From JBFHNV01 sp965365655 (GTDB taxonomy: Bacteria > Pseudomonadota > Gammaproteobacteria > HK1): a DNA stretch of 12,344 nucleotides. The notes under the pieces were generated by a model. That model ran no database searches, had not been told where the DNA came from, and saw nothing but the letters and a program-made list of their open reading frames with translations. Location: NCBI GenBank assembly GCA_965365655.1, contig CBDUCN010000137.1, forward strand, positions 1 to 12,344. Direction: 5' to 3'. The position numbers and the translations under genes are program-made. Below are positions 12,001 through 12,344 of the stretch, piece by piece (the stretch's first letter is position 1; the number at the start of each line of letters is the position of its first letter).

Positions 12001-12344
12001 GGCGCGTCGGGTGGCGCGCCTGGAGGCGCTGCGCGAGGAGCTGCGGGGGCACGCGGGCGCGGGCCGTGTGGAGCAGGCGCGCGCGGTGCTGGAGACGCTG
12101 CGCGGGGAGTCGGATGCGGGCGACGCGTTCGTCGCGGCGGACGGGCCGCGGCTGATCGCGGGCGCGTACCTGGAGCGGGCGCGCGCGGCGTCGGGCCGTG
12201 GTGACGCGGAGTCCGCGTGGCGCGAGGCGCGCGCGGGGCTGGAGGTGGTGCCGGGGGACGCGGCGCTGGAGGAAGCGCGCGCGCGTCATCGCGACGCGGT
12301 GGTGTCGCGCGCGCTCGCGCTGCAGCGCCGCGGCGCGCCGAGCG
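9050..12344 (+). CDS. Membrane-spanning Ser/Thr protein kinase (Hanks type), 3' end outside window
   Basis: An open frame of 1098 codons with no stop in the window. Residues 1-65 are a small helical domain (LRGLLQRYRRGAVGLADVE...). Residues 70-250 are a Pro/Ala/Gly-rich disordered tail repeating DDxTRVLPGG. The kinase domain covers about 252-530: LGSGGMG P-loop (269-275), VAVK with Lys298, Glu317 of helix C, HSDLKPGN (392-399) with catalytic Asp394 and Asn399, and DFG (412-414). HSD replaces HRD, so it is a non-RD kinase. Segment YATLEM replaces the usual APE block. One transmembrane helix at about 538-557 puts the rest outside the cytoplasm, where a helical ~105-residue repeat recurs. The C-terminus is unseen; kinases of this type can end in a formylglycine-generating-enzyme-like domain, which cannot be tested here. 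GTG 9050 is preceded by G-rich CGGGGCGGGG; GTG 9035 is an alternative start, bounded by a stop at 9029. Confidence 0.9.
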   Translation, partial: MTASDLRGLLQRYRRGAVGLADVEAALEARPGAAPGDAAELLAILEQARGETLDDAAFARLAGRVAAHGADDDRTRVLPGGTAGRGRDAAPGARHTAPGHDGDATLLYRDDAGPGEPTAAAAPGGSRGEPTAGPAGDETAHDDRSDALPGGGAAPRAVDADAPTEIGDDATRVLPGGSGAGAPAAPGDDATRVLPGGTGGSAGRTTAHRAETATGAASTTQPPGPGAAPGGDGPWDPTAPAAAPAQPAASRDLGAGDVIKHRFRLVEPLGSGGMGTVWKAVDQLKEEARDRNPFVAVKLLSGDFRDHPEAFIALQRESAKQQRLAHPNIATVYDFDRDGDRVYMTMEVMTGTPLDAFVASLPEGGLPYDEALPIIEALGAGLAYAHQAGLVHSDLKPGNAFLTEEGSVKLLDFGIARASKTRATADGDTTLFDPGQLGALTPSYATLEMFDGKDPDPRDDIYAFAIIAYQLLTGRHPYDRKPAPRALKAGLVPEPVAKLSRRQNQALRRGLALERDARIESVEAFLDGIRPYRSPWPWVAAAAVVVLAIIATLAWRPAVEYLEEREREAIIEVFTAGGQDNVDRAMARVAALEDPAQREAIAADPRTRRAIIDLHLARARSHFDPSAERWDWAPAERVMDELAALYPDSAEVLQLRTDLARERDDALGRLAERYGQLVAEGRLVADPDAEDVPDVRAIVARIDPAHPMLEDPRLATRYVEVARAAMDAGEWERARSVLAGGVEVTGGSAELGELRARVDGELSRQAAARRVAELEAVLSGRAWSSLSDFDEVRGELLELQALRPLHEALSRARERLAEAFGNAFAGLLGAGDAVRAQRRLVGYASLLGTDAVRGYRERLEAAGAPEADASEVDARVERVRGLLASASSGETGPQDAAWSARAGAAYRELVALAGEGSPVVSGVRGSLSALYLERARALGAGERFDEALALVARGDALVSGGEPFAAERAALERSRDAKRRREEEARRVARLEALREELRGHAGAGRVEQARAVLETLRGESDAGDAFVAADGPRLIAGAYLERARAASGRGDAESAWREARAGLEVVPGDAALEEARARHRDAVVSRALALQRRGAPS
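9263..9643 (+). repeat. Repeated DDxTRVLPGG motif in the kinase N-terminal tail
   Basis: Copies at kinase residues 72-82 (DDRTRVLPGGT), 168-178 (DDATRVLPGGS) and 188-198 (DDATRVLPGGT), plus a degenerate copy at 142-152 (DDRSDALPGGG). In DNA the last two intact copies are about 33 bases long with one mismatch and are offset by 60 bp. The intact copies place a threonine after two acidic residues, with leucine at +3. Confidence 0.85.
10892..12344 (+). repeat. About five ~105-residue helical repeats in the kinase C-terminal region
   Basis: A core like Y-L-E-x-A-R-A-x-x-x-A-G-x-x-x-x-A-x-x-L recurs, starting near kinase residues 615 (HLARARS), 718 (YVEVARAAMDAGEWERARSVL), 820 (FGNAFAGLLGAGDAVRAQRRL), 931 (YLERARALGAGERFDEALALV) and 1040 (YLERARAASGRGDAESAWREA). 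Spacing is 103, 102, 111 and 109 residues. Between cores lie alanine/arginine/leucine-rich helices. They resemble TPR-like helical hairpins, and the array may continue beyond the window. Confidence 0.65.

Noticed and set aside
9751..12204. 817-codon frame on the plus strand, offset from the kinase
   Set aside because: It is a frame-shifted reading of the kinase gene, made of Arg/Gly/Ala-rich low complexity; the correct frame starts at 9050 and contains all kinase motifs.
8732..12289. A minus-strand open frame of more than 1,100 codons opposite the kinase gene
   Set aside because: It is a high-GC shadow of the kinase reading frame: Arg/His/Pro-rich low complexity, no family motifs, while the plus frame has a complete kinase domain.
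1..12344. CRISPR array, tRNA, insertion sequence or integrase
   Set aside because: No regularly spaced repeats, cloverleaf-like sequence, terminal inverted repeats around a transposase, or recombinase motifs were seen on either strand.

Overview
This is a very GC-rich window (roughly 70% or more G+C by eye) with dense genes on both strands. CinA, a PEP-CTERM surface protein behind a sigma-54-type promoter, and a membrane-spanning Hanks kinase with an HSDLKPGN catalytic loop together suggest a free-living proteobacterium, most likely a high-GC gammaproteobacterium or betaproteobacterium. No rRNA, tRNA, CRISPR array, insertion sequence or integrase is visible.

Layout. Left end: a small two-helix membrane protein (minus strand) is divergent from cinA (NMN deamidase / MoCF-like). 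A short gap then leads to an SMP-30/gluconolactonase-like hydrolase on the same strand. Next, a 482 bp non-coding stretch carries a palindromic candidate activator site and a near-consensus sigma-54 -24/-12 promoter, followed by a secreted PEP-CTERM protein and a hairpin terminator. A plus-strand FAD-dependent oxidoreductase follows. It converges, across a 26 bp perfect palindrome, on a minus-strand series that reads in transcription order: SCP2-like protein, alpha/beta hydrolase (4-base GTGA overlap), RidA-family protein, flavin reductase-like protein. A hotdog acyl-CoA thioesterase is divergent from this series. The right end (9050 to the window edge) is one very long, incomplete Ser/Thr kinase gene with no stop codon in the window.

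How the genes may work together. The SMP-30 protein, FAD oxidoreductase, flavin reductase, RidA, alpha/beta hydrolase, SCP2-like protein and thioesterase look like parts of a small-molecule catabolic island; the substrate cannot be read from sequence. The PEP-CTERM gene interrupts this island and has its own sigma-54 control. This matches the known association of PEP-CTERM genes with RpoN and the PrsK/PrsR two-component system, but the exosortase and regulators lie outside the window.

The most interesting signals are four: the sigma-54 promoter with its upstream palindrome; the repeated DDxTRVLPGG motif in the kinase's disordered N-terminal tail, which I infer may be autophosphorylation or FHA-docking sites; about five copies of a roughly 105-residue helical repeat in its extracytoplasmic part; and a change of codon style near 11,280 inside that gene.
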